The notes under the pieces: model-generated
Database searches by the model: none
Seen by the model: the letters and a program-made list of their open reading frames with translations, nothing else
What the model was told of the DNA's origin: nothing
NCBI GenBank assembly: GCA_024291935.2
Contig: CM044306.1
Location: 310,001-374,000, forward strand
Source of the DNA: Okapia johnstoni
Taxonomy: Eukaryota > Chordata > Mammalia > Artiodactyla > Giraffidae
Reading direction: 5' to 3'
Length of the DNA stretch: 64,000 nt
Program-made: the position numbers and the translations under genes
Shown: positions 34,926-45,394 of the stretch, one piece after another
Position numbering within the stretch: the stretch's first letter is position 1
Layout of the letters: each line of letters opens with the position of its first letter

Positions 34926-35983
34926 GAGAGCGACTGGGGCTGTGGGGATGGGGTGACAGGTGTTACGTGAAAGGGGAGGGAAGGAGCGCGCCCCTTGCCC
35001 AGAGCTAGACGGTCTCCACGTGGACACAAGCGGGTCAGGGAGCCCATGGGCATGTGGGGAGAGGCTGGGGGAGCAGAACATTCCCCAGGCGTGACTAGAG
35101 GGGGCACCCACACCCCCGGGGTCTGCAGAAACAAGCCCACCCTGGACGGTGTCTGCCTGAAGGTCGAGGGCATCCCCACCCCGCCCCGGCGGCCGCTCTC
35201 TCTGCTGAGGAAACCTCCCTCCGTCCCTCACATCCCAACTCAACAGCGCCTCCTCTGGGGAGAAACTGCAGACATTTGGGAGCGGAGCACAGTCCTGCCT
35301 TCATGCCGTCGTCTAGGTCCCTTTCCCGGTCATCCTGGCACCTGCCAAGTGTCTCACTGGTTTCCGAGGTCAACCATGACTGAGCACAGGTGGAGTTGGT
35401 AAACGCTGGTTAAAGGGGCAACTGGTATGAGGTGATGGCTGCAGGCTGAGCAGGTGAAGGAGGGCTTCCTGGAGGAGGAGGCTGGGAGCTGTGTGTTCAG
35501 TGACTGTGGGATGAGGCTGGGTGGCTCCGCACACAGTACGGGCTGGATCACACACCCAGAGGGCCTCCCTGAGACACGACTGCTTCCTGAAGGCAGTGAA
35601 GTTGTGTCTGGCGCTGGGGCCTGTCTCAGCGCTGGCCTGACTCAGCTGTGTGTCTGAGGGACCTCACCGCCGTGTGCGTTTGCTCACCTGCTGAGAGAAT
35701 AAAGGGAGACACTGTGATGTAACCAGAAGACAAGGGGGCCCAGTGCCCTGAAAATGGAGCTTTCCTTTAATTCAGCGTTTCCTTTTTAAAATAATTTGTC
35801 CTAAGGAAGTCTATCTCAAACTATTTCTGCAAGTATATTCATCACGATGCTGGTTCAGACTGGAAAACGTAAAACAGTACAGATGTCCATCCGCAGGGGC
35901 TGTCTCAGGAAATCATATCAGTGCAAATACTGGAGTGACGAGCATTCCCTCGCACTGAGGGAACAGCCATTCCTTCTGGCTTG

Positions 35984-36064
35984 GGATCATCCCAACCCAG
36001 GGATCAAACCTGCAACCCCTGCATTGGAAGGAAAGTCTTAACCACTCGCCCGCCAGGGAAGTCT
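35984..36064 (-). mobile_element. CHR-type tRNA SINE head
   Basis: Reverse: CCCAGGGATCAAACCTGCAA (B box), AAAGTCTTAACCAC (A-box side), GCCAGGGAAGTC. Confidence 0.75.
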
Positions 36065-36301
36065 CAAGAATACAACCTGACAATAGCAGCGTTGTGTGCT
36101 CTCAGAGTCCAACGGAAGCCGCACTGCTGTTTAACGAAAAGCTGGGAGAAAACATTATTCAAGGTTAGAAAACAATCATCATTTCTTTCGGCCACAGAGT
36201 CAGCTTATCTCAGCAGTTCTCAGATCAGCTGGGTCAGACACAGCTGGCCTTGGTCTGGTCAGGTTGGCTGAGCTGATTCAGCTGTTTATACTGAGCTGCC
36301 A

Positions 36302-36521
36302 GGGCTTCCCAGGTGGCTCAGGGGAAAGAGCCCACCTGCCAATTCAGGAGATGTAGGAGACACAGGTTCGAGCCCTGGATCGGGAAGATCCCCTGGAGAA
36401 GGGCATGGCAACCCATTCCAGTGTTCTTTCCTGGAGAATCCCATGGACAGAGGAGCCTGGTGGGCTACAGTCCATGGGGTCACAGAGAGCTGGACGTGAC
36501 TGAGCAACTGAGCAGGCACAT
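36302..36521 (+). mobile_element. Bov-tA SINE
   Basis: Complete forward copy: GGCTTCCCAGGTGGCTCAGG, B-box GGTTCGAGCCC, ending GACGTGACTGAGCAACTGAG. Confidence 0.95.
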
Positions 36522-37396
36522 ACACACTGTACTGCCAAGCTGGCATCTGGTTGGGATGATGGGTAGCACGTGTCTCCCCTCACACAGCAGGCTCATCTGG
36601 ACTCCTTCGCATCACGGCTCAGGGCTCCACAGCTGCAGGAATGGAAGGATTCACTGGAGCCGAGCCTCTGGAAGTTTAAGCCTGGAAATCGCATGTCATC
36701 TTCACTGTATTCCGTTGGCACAGAAAGACGAGTTGAGCCCAGGTCTGGGGGCAGTGAGACTGATGACCTTGCCTCTTGGTGATGAGTCAGCTGCAGACAA
36801 CTGTGGTGCTTCGTGTGATCTGCCATGGAGTCGTTCCAAACAGTCACTTACTGGACACACACTGACCGTCTGCCATGCTGGGCAGTGGCCTTTCCGTGGG
36901 GGAGAGACGCCCATTTCACTGGGGAGTTTCACGCACCTGAGCACCGAGCACACAGTAGCTGCTCAGGGAATCTTTGTGGACGGAGGGAGGCCTTGGCACC
37001 TCCTGCCAGTGCCACCGAGAAGCCGCTCAGAAGCCTCACCGTTACTCCCCAGGTGAGAGGCCACGCAGCACAAGCAAACCATTCCAACACAGACTCGCAT
37101 GAAAGCACAGAAGGGCCTCCTCTAAGATGAACAAACAGAATGCTGAGTTGTCACGGGTGCAGCCTGGTCCAGGACAAGGAAACTGCCGCCAGCTCCACCT
37201 TATACAGGAGAGAAAAAAGCGACCGCCTATTCATTTAGGAGGAATCATTACTCTGGGTTTAGACACAAGCAGACAAGCATAGGAAAAGAATCCATTTCTT
37301 TGGTGTTGCCACTAATACCAACTCTAGACACCCCAGAAGGCAGCCTTGCTAGGTTGAGCTTCACAAACAGGGTCAGAGAGTGGAGGAGGCTGGGGA

Positions 37397-37398
<2 letters not shown>

Positions 37399-37480
<82 letters not shown>

Positions 37481-37506
37481 GAGAGAGGGAGGAGAGAGGG
37501 AGGGAG
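37399..37506. repeat. Compound (GT)n(GA)n microsatellite
   Basis: About 22 uninterrupted GT units followed by GA and GGGA units. It is long enough to be length-polymorphic. Confidence 0.97.
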
Positions 37507-37959
37507 ACAGGAAAGAAGTGGAAAGTTTCAGATCTTTTCAGAAAAGCACACAGAATGCCTCTGAAGATGTTGGTTCGCTTTGAGTGTTTATTTTTTACGA
37601 ACTGAAGACTTCCTCTTTTCCAGGAAAGAGGTTTTTGGAGCAGCTGCTCCTGACCCACGGTCTGTGTCTGCCTCCCTGCCCTGTGCCTTTGAGGCAGCTG
37701 CTCGTGGAGGCGAGACCACAATCTGTTCCACCCAGAAACCAGACTCTGCCTCTGTTCGAACAGCTCATAGCATTTTCTGGGACGCACAGAGAGATGCCCA
37801 GCATTGATCCCACCCTGTCCTGGTCCTCCTGTGGCCCAGAAGTGCAGACAGGCTGCGTGTCTTGCAAGACAGGGAGGAGGAGGCTGGTGGGGAGCTGAGG
37901 GGTCGCGGGCCAATGAGGTACCAGGTAGGTCACGGTCCAGCGTGCGGTCCTGAGACCCT

Positions 37960-38057
37960 CATAGCTCTCTCCCTCCCTCACTGGGTAAACTTCAGGCAAG
38001 TTACTACATCCTGCCAGCCTCCATTCCTCACCGGTCAAATAGAAAAGGGGACTGTGT
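37960..38057 (+). repeat. MIR SINE, left half (split by BovB)
   Basis: TCAGGCAAGTTACTACATCC, CAGCCTCCATTCCTCACC, GGTCAAATAGAAAAGGGG. The element resumes after the BovB insertion at about 39262. Confidence 0.65.
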
Positions 38058-38080
38058 CTATTCAGCATATAATAATTGTA

Positions 38081-38293
38081 AATTGTGTTGTTCTGTGGCT
38101 CAGTCATATCCGACTCCTTGCTGCCCCATGGGCTGTAGTCCACCAGGCTCCTCTGTCCATGGGATTCTCTGGGCAGGAATGCAGGAGGTGGGTTGCCATG
38201 CCCTCCTCCAGGGGATCTTCCCCACCCAGGGATCGAACCTGAATCTCCTGCATTGAAGGCAGATTCTTTACTGTCTGAGCCACGAGGGGCTTC
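38081..38293 (-). mobile_element. Bov-tA SINE nested beside the BovB tail
   Basis: Complete reverse copy from GTTCTGTGGCTCAGTCATAT to ACTGTCTGAGCCACGAGG. AATTGTA-like sequence occurs on both sides, consistent with insertion into the AT-rich tail of the neighbouring BovB. Confidence 0.9.
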
Positions 38294-38308
38294 TTAATTG
38301 TATATTTC

Positions 38309-39237
38309 AGTTCAGTTCAGTTCAGTCGCTCAGTTGTGTCCAACTCTTTGCGACTCCATGAATTGCAGCATGCCAGGCCTCTCTGTCCATCACCAACTCC
38401 CGGAGTCTACCCAAACCCATGTCCATCGAGTCGGTGATGCCATCCAACCATCTCATCCTCTGTCGTCCCCTTCTCCTCCTGCTCCCAATCCTACCCAGCA
38501 TTAGGGTCTTTTCCAATGAGTCAACTCTTCGCATGAGGTGGCCAAAGTATTGGAGTTTCAGCTTCAACATCAGTCCTTCCAATGAACACCCAGGACTGAT
38601 CTCCTTTAGGATGGACTGGTTGGATCTCCTTGCAGTCCAAGGGACTCTCAAGAGTCTTCTCCAACACCACAGTTCAAAAGCATCAATTCTTCGGCACTCA
38701 GCTTTCTTCACCATCCAACTCTCACATCCATACATGACCACTGGAAAAACCATAGCCTTGACTAGACGGACTTTTGTTGGCAAAGAAATGTCTCTGCTTT
38801 TAAATATGCTATCTAGGTTGGCCATAACCTTCCTTCCAAGGAGTAAGCGTCTTTTAATTTCATGGCTGCAATCACCATCAGCAGTGATTCTGGAGCCCAA
38901 AAAATAAAGTCTGACACTGTTGACACTGTTTCCACTGTTTCCCCATCTATTTCCCATGAAGTGATGGGACCAGATGCCATGATCTTAGTTTTCTGAATGT
39001 TGAGCTTTAAGCCAACTTTTTCACTCTCCTCTTTCACCTTCATCAAGAGGCTCTTTAGTTCTTCTTCACTTTCTGCCATAAGGGTGGTGTCATCCGCATA
39101 TCTGAGGTTATTGATATTTCTCCCAGCAATCTTGATTCCAGCTTGTGTTTCTTCCAGCCCAGCGTTTCTCATGATGTACTCTGCATATAAGTTAAATAAG
39201 CAGGGTGAGAATATACAGCCTTGACGTACTCCTTTTC
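38309..39237 (-). mobile_element. BovB (RTE) LINE, 5'-truncated, reverse transcriptase C-terminal region
   Basis: Minus-strand BovB of about 930 bp starting from the 3' tail (TTCAGTTCAGTTCAGTCGCT). The longest frames cover the RT region with NNLRYADDTTL, which holds the catalytic YADD motif, then [19 protein letters not shown], and a downstream 211-codon frame with [14 protein letters not shown] and [20 protein letters not shown]. The reading frame shifts between the two, so the element is dead. Related host direct repeats at 38058-38080 and 39238-39260 look like its target-site duplication. Confidence 0.93.
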
Positions 39238-39261
39238 CTATTTAGCATGTAATAATTATTA

Positions 39262-39300
39262 AACTGTTAGACATACCAAGCGCTCAATAAAGAGCCGGGC
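39262..39300 (+). repeat. MIR SINE, right end
   Basis: GACATACCAAGCGCTCAATA matches the 3' end of MIR and continues the fragment at 37960-38057. Confidence 0.6.
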
Positions 39301-39690
39301 TGATGTCTGCATGTTTGTGTCCCCTCAAAATTCATGTGCTGAAGCCTTAACTCCCGACGTGACAGAATGTGCAGGGGAGGCCTTTGGGAAGTAACTAAAT
39401 TTGGGTGCGGGAGTCGGGGTGGGGCCACCACGACGGGATCAATGCCTTTACAAGGGGGTGCTGGGGAGCGAGCGCTCTGCCATCACCAGACGTGGAACCC
39501 GGGGAGGGACGCCCCCGGCAGAACCTGGGGAGAGGCGCCCCTAGAACCCACCATGCGGCCCCTGCTCTCGGAAACCCAGCCATGAGAACTGAACGTTTGG
39601 TCAAGCCTTCTTCCCGAAGAGCCAGCTCTGGTGCAAGCTAGCGGAGAAAGTTTCTCCTCCCTCCAAACTTGCATCTCCACTTGTGAAAAG
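39300..39690 (+). repeat. MaLR (MLT1-like) LTR
   Basis: GTTTGTGTCCCCTCAAAATT, CATGTGCTGAAGCCTTAACT, GGCCTTTGGGAAGTAACTAA, GGATCAATGCCTTTACAA, CACCAGACGTGGAACCC. Confidence 0.65.
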
Positions 39691-40559
39691 CCAGACTTGT
39701 TAATCAGACGTTTTTTGGTTCCACTGTTGCTTCTGGGACAGTAAACAGAGTGGATCTCTGCCTCAGACAGACTGGTCAAGCTGCCTTTGGAAACAGATGG
39801 CATTCTGTGCCAGTGACCATGGAGAAACAGGACAATCAGTGGTCCTCCAGGCCCCTTTCATCAGGCAGGTGGACAACCAGCCCCCTGAATGAGGGATGAG
39901 CACAGAAAGTCCACTCCCTCGAGGTCGTGGCTGCAATCTCCTAAGTATTCATTATAGACACACAAATAGCCAATTAGTGCCAGAGTAAAGGAGATGGGGA
40001 CTGAACTGGTCATGCGACTTCCTTTGTCAGAAATCTAACAAGCAATTATTTTCATCCCAGTTAAGGAACCATTCTTTCTTGGATCCCAAGGAGGCAGGTC
40101 CCTGTCGACTTCCCAGCGATGGGCTGGGCTCCCTCTCCACCATATTACCTGTTAAGGCCAAGATTCCAGGAGTCATCCACGGGGCTTCCCTTTCTCCCTG
40201 GTTACACATATGTTCATCTTCCATTTTCCTCCCCCGATCGGCTAGGGACCTTCACCCCCAGGCCCTGCCATCTTCACCAACATCTCTTTTAAATGTCATA
40301 GCCTAGGCGTTAGGCATGGAGGAATTAAACTGGCTTTCTCCAAGCCAAGACCTGAATGGCCAACCTATTTCTTGTCCTAAGGGTGATGGAGAGCCATTGG
40401 ACATCATTAGATGTGTGTCATGAGGGGCTCACACCGATGGAGACAGGAAGAAGGGACTGAATGGAACACAACTAGAAATAGAAAGACTCAGAGGCACCCA
40501 TGGAAACATCACAGGATCAGATTTGACTGTAAGATCAAAGGGGGGGAAAAGGCAGAATA

Positions 40560-40860
40560 ATAGTTTAACAAAGTAAAGTTATATTTCTCTTTCATAGTCA
40601 AGAAATATGGAGCTATGGCTAGCGCAGTTTTCTTGGTGTCAGGGACTGGACTTCCAGTTAGTTGTTTTTCCATAATGGCTTCCAGTCACATAGTCATCTT
40701 GTGATCTAATATGGCTGCTGGAGCTCCAGGCATCACATCTACATTCCAGTTAGAAGGAAGAAGGGAAAGGGAAAAGGAAACACATGTTGTTCATTTAAGG
40801 ACAATTCCTGAAAGTGAAAGTTGCATATGCCACTTCTGTTTTAGGCGGAGCTTAGTTGCA
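40560..40860 (+). repeat. Unclassified old interspersed repeat
   Basis: Shares TATGGCTGCTGGAGCTCC with the element at 33200-33560, then CATCACATCTACATTCCAG, GAAGGAAGAAGGGAAAGGG and AAGTTGCATATGCCACTTC, a pattern familiar from mammalian interspersed repeats. I cannot name the family reliably. Confidence 0.45.
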
Positions 40861-40890
40861 TGTATTCCCTTGTTGTCAAGAGAGGCTGGG

Positions 40891-41588
40891 TTGTTGCTGT
40901 TGTTCAGTCACTCAGTCGTGTCCAACTCTTTGCGATTCCATGCAGTGCAGCATGCCAGTCTTCCCTGTCCTTTACCATCTTCCAGAGTTTGTTCAAACTC
41001 ATGTCCATCAGGTCGGTGATGCCATCCAACCATGTCATCCTCTGTTGTCCCCTTCTCCTCCTGCCTTCCACCTTTCCTAGCGTCAGGGTCTTTTCCAATG
41101 AGTTGGCTCTTTGCATCAGGTGGCCAAAATATTGGAGCTTCAGCTTCAGCATTAGTCCTTCCAAAGAATATCCAGGGTTGATTTCCTTTAGGATTGACTG
41201 GTTTGATCTCCTTGCTGTGCAAGGGACTCTCAAGAGTCTTCTCCAACGCCGTAGTTTGAAAGCATCAATTCTTCAGCACTCAGCCTTTTTTATGGTCCAA
41301 CTCTCACATCCGTACATGACTACTGGAAAAACCATAGCTTTGACTACACAGATATTTGTCGGCAAAGTCTTTGCTTTCTAATACACCGTCCAGGCTTGTC
41401 ATAGCCTTTCTTCCAAGGAGCAAGCGTCTTTTAATTTCAGGGCTGCAGTCACCGTCTGCAGTGATTTTGGAGCGCCAGAAGATAAAGTCTGTCACTGTTT
41501 CCACTGTTTCCCCATCTATTTGCCATGAAGTGATGGGACCGGTTGCCATGATCTTAGTTTTTTGAACGTTGAGCTTTAAGCCAACATA
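40891..41588 (-). mobile_element. BovB LINE, 5'-truncated, with perfect 14-bp target-site duplication
   Basis: Reverse 698-bp insertion from GTTGTTCAGTCACTCAGTCG to AACGTTGAGCTTTAAGCCAA. It is flanked by identical CAAGAGAGGCTGGG at 40877-40890 and 41589-41602. Frames retain GLKLNVQKTKIMATGPITSW and [20 protein letters not shown] but are interrupted. Confidence 0.97.
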
Positions 41589-41659
41589 CAAGAGAGGCTG
41601 GGACGTCTTTATTCACGGCAGCCACATGTCCAGCCACACATCAGGGGCCGTGTGAGTAT

Positions 41660-42160
41660 GGAAGAGCCGCCGGTAGCGGGGAGCGGCGTGCATCGCCTCG
41701 CCCTCGTGAATGCCCTCGCCTCCCTCCCGCGCTGGTGTCCTCTCCGCAGGAGGCGGGCGGGGAGCCCGGCCCCTCGTCCCAGCAGAGCCGGCCCCGCAGG
41801 CGTCGGAGACCGGCAGGCGGCGCTCGTGAGCTCCCGCTCGCAGCTGCACGTCCTGTCGACGGGGAGCCGCTGGGCAAGAGACGGTTTCGGTTTTGTTTTT
41901 TTGAGATGTTTTTGTGTTTAAAGACATTTTTAAAGACAGCTTTAGGTTCACAGTTGGCAGGAAGGTACTTTGAGGGGAGAAGACAGCAAAGATGACTCTG
42001 GCGAAGCGGCCTGAGGGAGCCCCGCTGGAAGGCGGGGGCGCGCGCGGCGCGGGGCGCGGGGCGCGGGTTTGCCCACGCCCCTCGCGGCCGCTCCGCCTGC
42101 CTGGCCAGGCGGCTGCCCGTTCTCTCCGGTCCAGCCCGAGCGTCCGCCCTGCTGCGACCC
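41660..42160. other. CpG-rich patch next to the CT tract
   Basis: CpG-dense sequence (for example GCGGGGCGCGGGGCGCGGG at about 42045) with no recognisable exon. It may be an orphan CpG island or retained GC-rich unique DNA. Confidence 0.45.
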
Positions 42161-42164
42161 CACC

Positions 42165-42435
42165 GCCCTGACACTCCCCCACTCCTCCCTCCTCCTGCTC
42201 CCCCTGCTCCTCCCACTCCCCCCGCTCCTCCTGCTCCACCTCCCACTCCTCCTCCCACCCCTCCTCTCCTCCTCCCTGCTCCCCCCCCCCCTCCTCCTGC
42301 TCCCCCACTCCTCCTCCCCCCCTCCTCCTCCCTCCTCTCCTCCCTCCCCTGCTCCCCTGCTCCTCCTCCCGCTCCTCCTCCCACCCCTTCACTCCTCCCG
42401 CTCCTGCTCCTCCCGCTCCTCCGCCTCCCGGACTC
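42165..42435. repeat. CT-rich (CTCCTCC)n tract
   Basis: About 270 bp of CTCCTCCTGCTCCCC-type repeats on the plus strand, homopurine on the minus strand. Confidence 0.93.
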
Positions 42436-42657
42436 AGCGTGGGGAGAGGCTCCCTCTCCCGGCCTAGGAGGCAGTGGAGCCGAGGCCGCACAGATGGCCT
42501 CTGCGGGGAGAAGGGGTCTCTACCCCAGCCTCCCTCCCCTGCCCCGGGCCCCAGGGCTCATCCAGCCTGGGCACTGGAGGTTAGGATGCTCGGAGAACGC
42601 TCTTCCCAGCGCTGCTTCCACCTCAGGCTGCCCTTTGACCTCTCACCCCAGCAGCAC

Positions 42658-42921
42658 TGTTAACTCTTTGTGACCCCGTGGACTGCAGCATGCCAGGCTC
42701 CTCTGTCCTCCACTGTCTCCCAGAGTTTGCTCAGATTCACATAGATTGAGTCTATGATGCTATCTAACCATCTCATCCTCTGCCTCCCCCTTTCCTTTTG
42801 CCTTCAATCCTTCCCAGTATCCTGTCTTTTCCAGTGAGTCGGCTCTTTGCATCAGGTGGCCAAAATATTGGAGTTTCAGCTTCAGCACCAGTCCTTCCAA
42901 TGAATATTCAGGGTTGGTTTC
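42658..42921 (-). mobile_element. BovB LINE 3' fragment, left part (interrupted by an LTR)
   Basis: Reverse BovB: CTCTTTGTGACCCCGTGGAC, TCATCCTCTGCCTCCCCC, GTGGCCAAAATATTGGAGTT, ending AATATTCAGGGTTGGTTTC. It continues at 43989. Confidence 0.92.
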
Positions 42922-43988
42922 TGCCGGAGTCCTGCTCCAGCTGGTCCAGGGGTTCCCTCAGGATGGACGGCTTCGGCGAATGCGAATGAGAAGACACAGC
43001 GAGTTTCGGTGTTTCCAAGCGTCTTCTGACTTGATTGTTTTTTAAGACAGCTTTTATATCTTTAGTTGTATTTTTTAAAGAATATAGGCACAGCAGATTA
43101 TGACAAAGAAAGAATTCATTAACAGAAAGTTTTAAAGCAAAACCTGTTTTTCTAAGGGTTGATCAGCCAAAACACATTTGTATCAGGCACAGCAGATTAT
43201 GACAAAGAATGCGTTCGTCAACAGAAAGTCTTAAAATAAAACCTGTTCTTCTATAATCTATCTTACGCCTTGAGCCCAACAAAAAGGAATGTGGTCCCAT
43301 AAAGTCATGGTACAGCAAGCTGAAACAATGTAGTACAAAGGTCGGTTCTTAGCAAAAATCACCGGCTAAATTAACAATTGTCTTATTATTTGTATTAAGG
43401 CTAAACTTTTATTTCTATAAGTTTTTAACTATTATACTTTCATTACGCAGGCTAAATACGTTAAGAGCAAAAACATAGTGAGTAAATATAGACTAAATAA
43501 CAGTTTCATAAAGCAATATTTCTTATATTTCCTAACAAGCCTTTTTCCTACGAAGAGCTCCGTACCTATTGGGGCTTTTGTGTGTTATGCTCTCAATGCT
43601 GTTTATTGTTAAAGGGCAGTCATGCACATTAGCTCCAAAAGCACAGGTACATTTATTAAATAAACCAATATGCCAGCAAGAAGAATTTAGATTAATATAC
43701 TCCATATCCTAGACAATCCCATCAGGGTGCCACCGTTTTTTAGGGGCCTTGTCGTATGAGGTTTTAGATTGATCTATATTGGAAGAGAATCAGGAAAAGG
43801 CCTTTTACCTAAGTCATGGAAAATAAGAAGAGGTCTATTGTAGCAAACATCAGAAAGATAGACGTCATCTTTAAGTTGAGTGCTGAGGCAGCCTTCCAAG
43901 AATCCCTGAGGCCTGAGAAGCCGTGCTCGATCAGTCCTGCCCCTGATGACACTGTCACGGGTGGGATCTCGTGGGCTGGCTCCCAGCA
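42922..43988 (-). mobile_element. Solitary ERV LTR (ERV2/ERVK-like) inside BovB
   Basis: 1067-bp AT-rich insertion that begins TGCCGGAGTCC and ends GGCTCCCAGCA, giving TG...CA ends and an imperfect 11-bp terminal inverted repeat. It is flanked by a 6-bp duplication GGTTTC (42916-42921, 43989-43994), the size typical of ERV2-type integrases. On the minus strand it reads U3 first; ATATAAAAGC near 43063-43054 is a plausible TATA box, and the GC-richer end near 42922-43020 would be R/U5. No internal retroviral sequence is present, so it is a solo LTR. Its U3 carries a 99-bp-spaced direct duplication. Confidence 0.85.
43086..43254. repeat. Direct duplication within LTR U3
   Basis: About 68 bp starting GGCACAGCAGATTATGACAA at 43087 is repeated at 43186 (spacing 99 bp), with a few differences. 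The arrangement resembles duplicated LTR enhancers. Confidence 0.9.
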
Positions 43989-44105
43989 GGTTTCCTTTGG
44001 GATAGACTGATTGGATGTCCTTGCAGTCCAAGGGACTCTCAAGCATCTTCTCCAGCACCACAGTTCGAAAACATCAATTCTTTGGTGCTCAGCTTTCTTT
44101 ATGGG
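43989..44105 (-). mobile_element. BovB LINE fragment, right part
   Basis: Resumes the BovB of 42658-42921: TTTGGGATAGACTGATTGGA, TCCAAGGGACTCTCAAGCAT, TGGTGCTCAGCTTTCTTTAT. Confidence 0.92.
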
Positions 44106-44351
44106 AGGTAGTATTGGCCCAGCCACACCTGGGGGCTTCTGAAGGGCTGCTGAGCCTCCTCCCTGCCTCCTGAATCAGAGTCAGTGGGGCCCAGCAGTCT
44201 GCTTACCAGCTCTCCAGGGGGATTCTGACTCCTGCTGGGTTGTGAAGCGCTGTCCCAGCTGGCCTCAGGAAGCACAGAGGGGTGGGGTCACCTGCCCATG
44301 GTTCCACTCACTCATTCATCCCCTGAGGGCTTATGGAGCACTAGATGTCCA

Positions 44352-44541
44352 CCCAGGTGGCTCAGTGGGTAAAGAATCAACCTGCAGTACAGGAGACTTG
44401 GGTTTGATCCCTGGGTCGGGACGATTCCCTGGAGGAGGAAATAGCAACCCACTGGAGTATTCCTGCCATGTACAAAGGAGCCTAGCAGGCTGCGGTCCAT
44501 GGGGTTGCAAAGACTCAGACGTGACTGAACGATTGGGCACA
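44352..44541 (+). mobile_element. Bov-tA SINE
   Basis: Forward: CCAGGTGGCTCAGTGGGTAA, B-box GGTTTGATCCC, ending GACGTGACTGAACGATTGGG. Confidence 0.93.
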
Positions 44542-45029
44542 CACACAGAGATGTCCCCCGGGCGCTGGGGAGTCTTCAGTGAGCAGAGGAGAGGAAAACC
44601 CCAGCCTTGTGGGGAGACACTCAACATGGAACATTAGGAAGCAGAGTGTGGGGGTGTTGGATGGAGGAGATTCCACCAGGGAGGAGGGCATCTGAGCTAG
44701 AAGGGGCCAGAAAAGCAGCTGGCCCACTGGGTGAGGAGAGCTGGAAGGAGGTGAGAGCAGGGTAAGCCTGGTGGACCCTGGTGGGAAGAGTGTGCAGAGA
44801 GGAAGCAGCCGGAGCGAAGGCCCTGGGGCAGGGAGGCTGGGAGGACTAACTGGGGTCGGGGGAGGGGAGGGCACGAGCGCAGGATGCCAGACGGGCGGGG
44901 GCACCTCAGGGCCGGGTCCTCTCTTTGCCCGTGTCCCATTCAGACCCGGACTTGCGTGCCTGGGCACAGCCTGGGGAACCGAGCCCTGCAGAGGAAACGC
45001 CGTGTCCATACAAACAGGCAGAGCTCAGA

Positions 45030-45183
45030 GACAGACCGTGGGTCAGTTCCAGACCAGCGGGATAAACATCGCAATAAAGCAAGTCACACGAAGCTCTGGT
45101 TTCCCAATACATTAAAAAGTCGTGTCTTCATTACCCTGTAGTCTGTTAAGTGTGCAATAGCTTCATGTCTAAAAAACACTTGC
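45030..45183 (+). mobile_element. Tigger-like DNA transposon, left part
   Basis: TTCCAGACCAGCGGGATAAA, CATCGCAATAAAGCAAGTCA, TAGTCTGTTAAGTGTGCAAT match the end of Tigger (pogo/Tc1-mariner) elements as I recall them. It is interrupted by the Bov-tA that follows. Confidence 0.7.
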
Positions 45184-45381
45184 ATGAGCGAAGTCGCTCA
45201 GTCGTGTCCGACTCTTCTCGACTCCCTGGACTGCAGCCCACCAGGCTCCGCCGTCCCTGGGATTTTCCAGGCAAGAACACTGGAGTGGGGTGCCATGTCC
45301 TTCTCCAGGAGATCTTCCCAACCCACGGATTGAAGCCGGGTCTCCTGCATTGTAGGCAGACGCTTTACCATCTGAGCCACC
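45184..45381 (-). mobile_element. Bov-tA SINE inserted in Tigger
   Basis: Complete reverse copy flanked by AAAAAACACTTGC (45171-45183) and AAAAAAGACTTGC (45382-45394), a 13-bp duplication with one difference. Confidence 0.95.
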
Positions 45382-45394
45382 AAAAAAGACTTGC

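Larger units (their letters stand above)
41613..42491 (-). other. Long GC-rich open frame ending at an AATAAA, not called a gene
   Basis: 292 codons on the minus strand. The first part runs through the pyrimidine/purine tract (glutamate/glycine-rich artefact). The middle includes a segment (41895-42000) like an old L1 3' tail (CCAACTGTGAACCTAAAGCT). The stop codon overlaps AATAAA (41613-41608). No protein family is recognised. Confidence 0.25.

Noticed and set aside
37399..37506. CRISPR-like or regular array
   Set aside because: Simple dinucleotide microsatellite. No repeat-spacer architecture occurs anywhere in the window, and the genome is mammalian.
43774..44126. Frames at the LTR/BovB junction
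   Set aside because: They combine LTR sequence with BovB relics and are not a gene.
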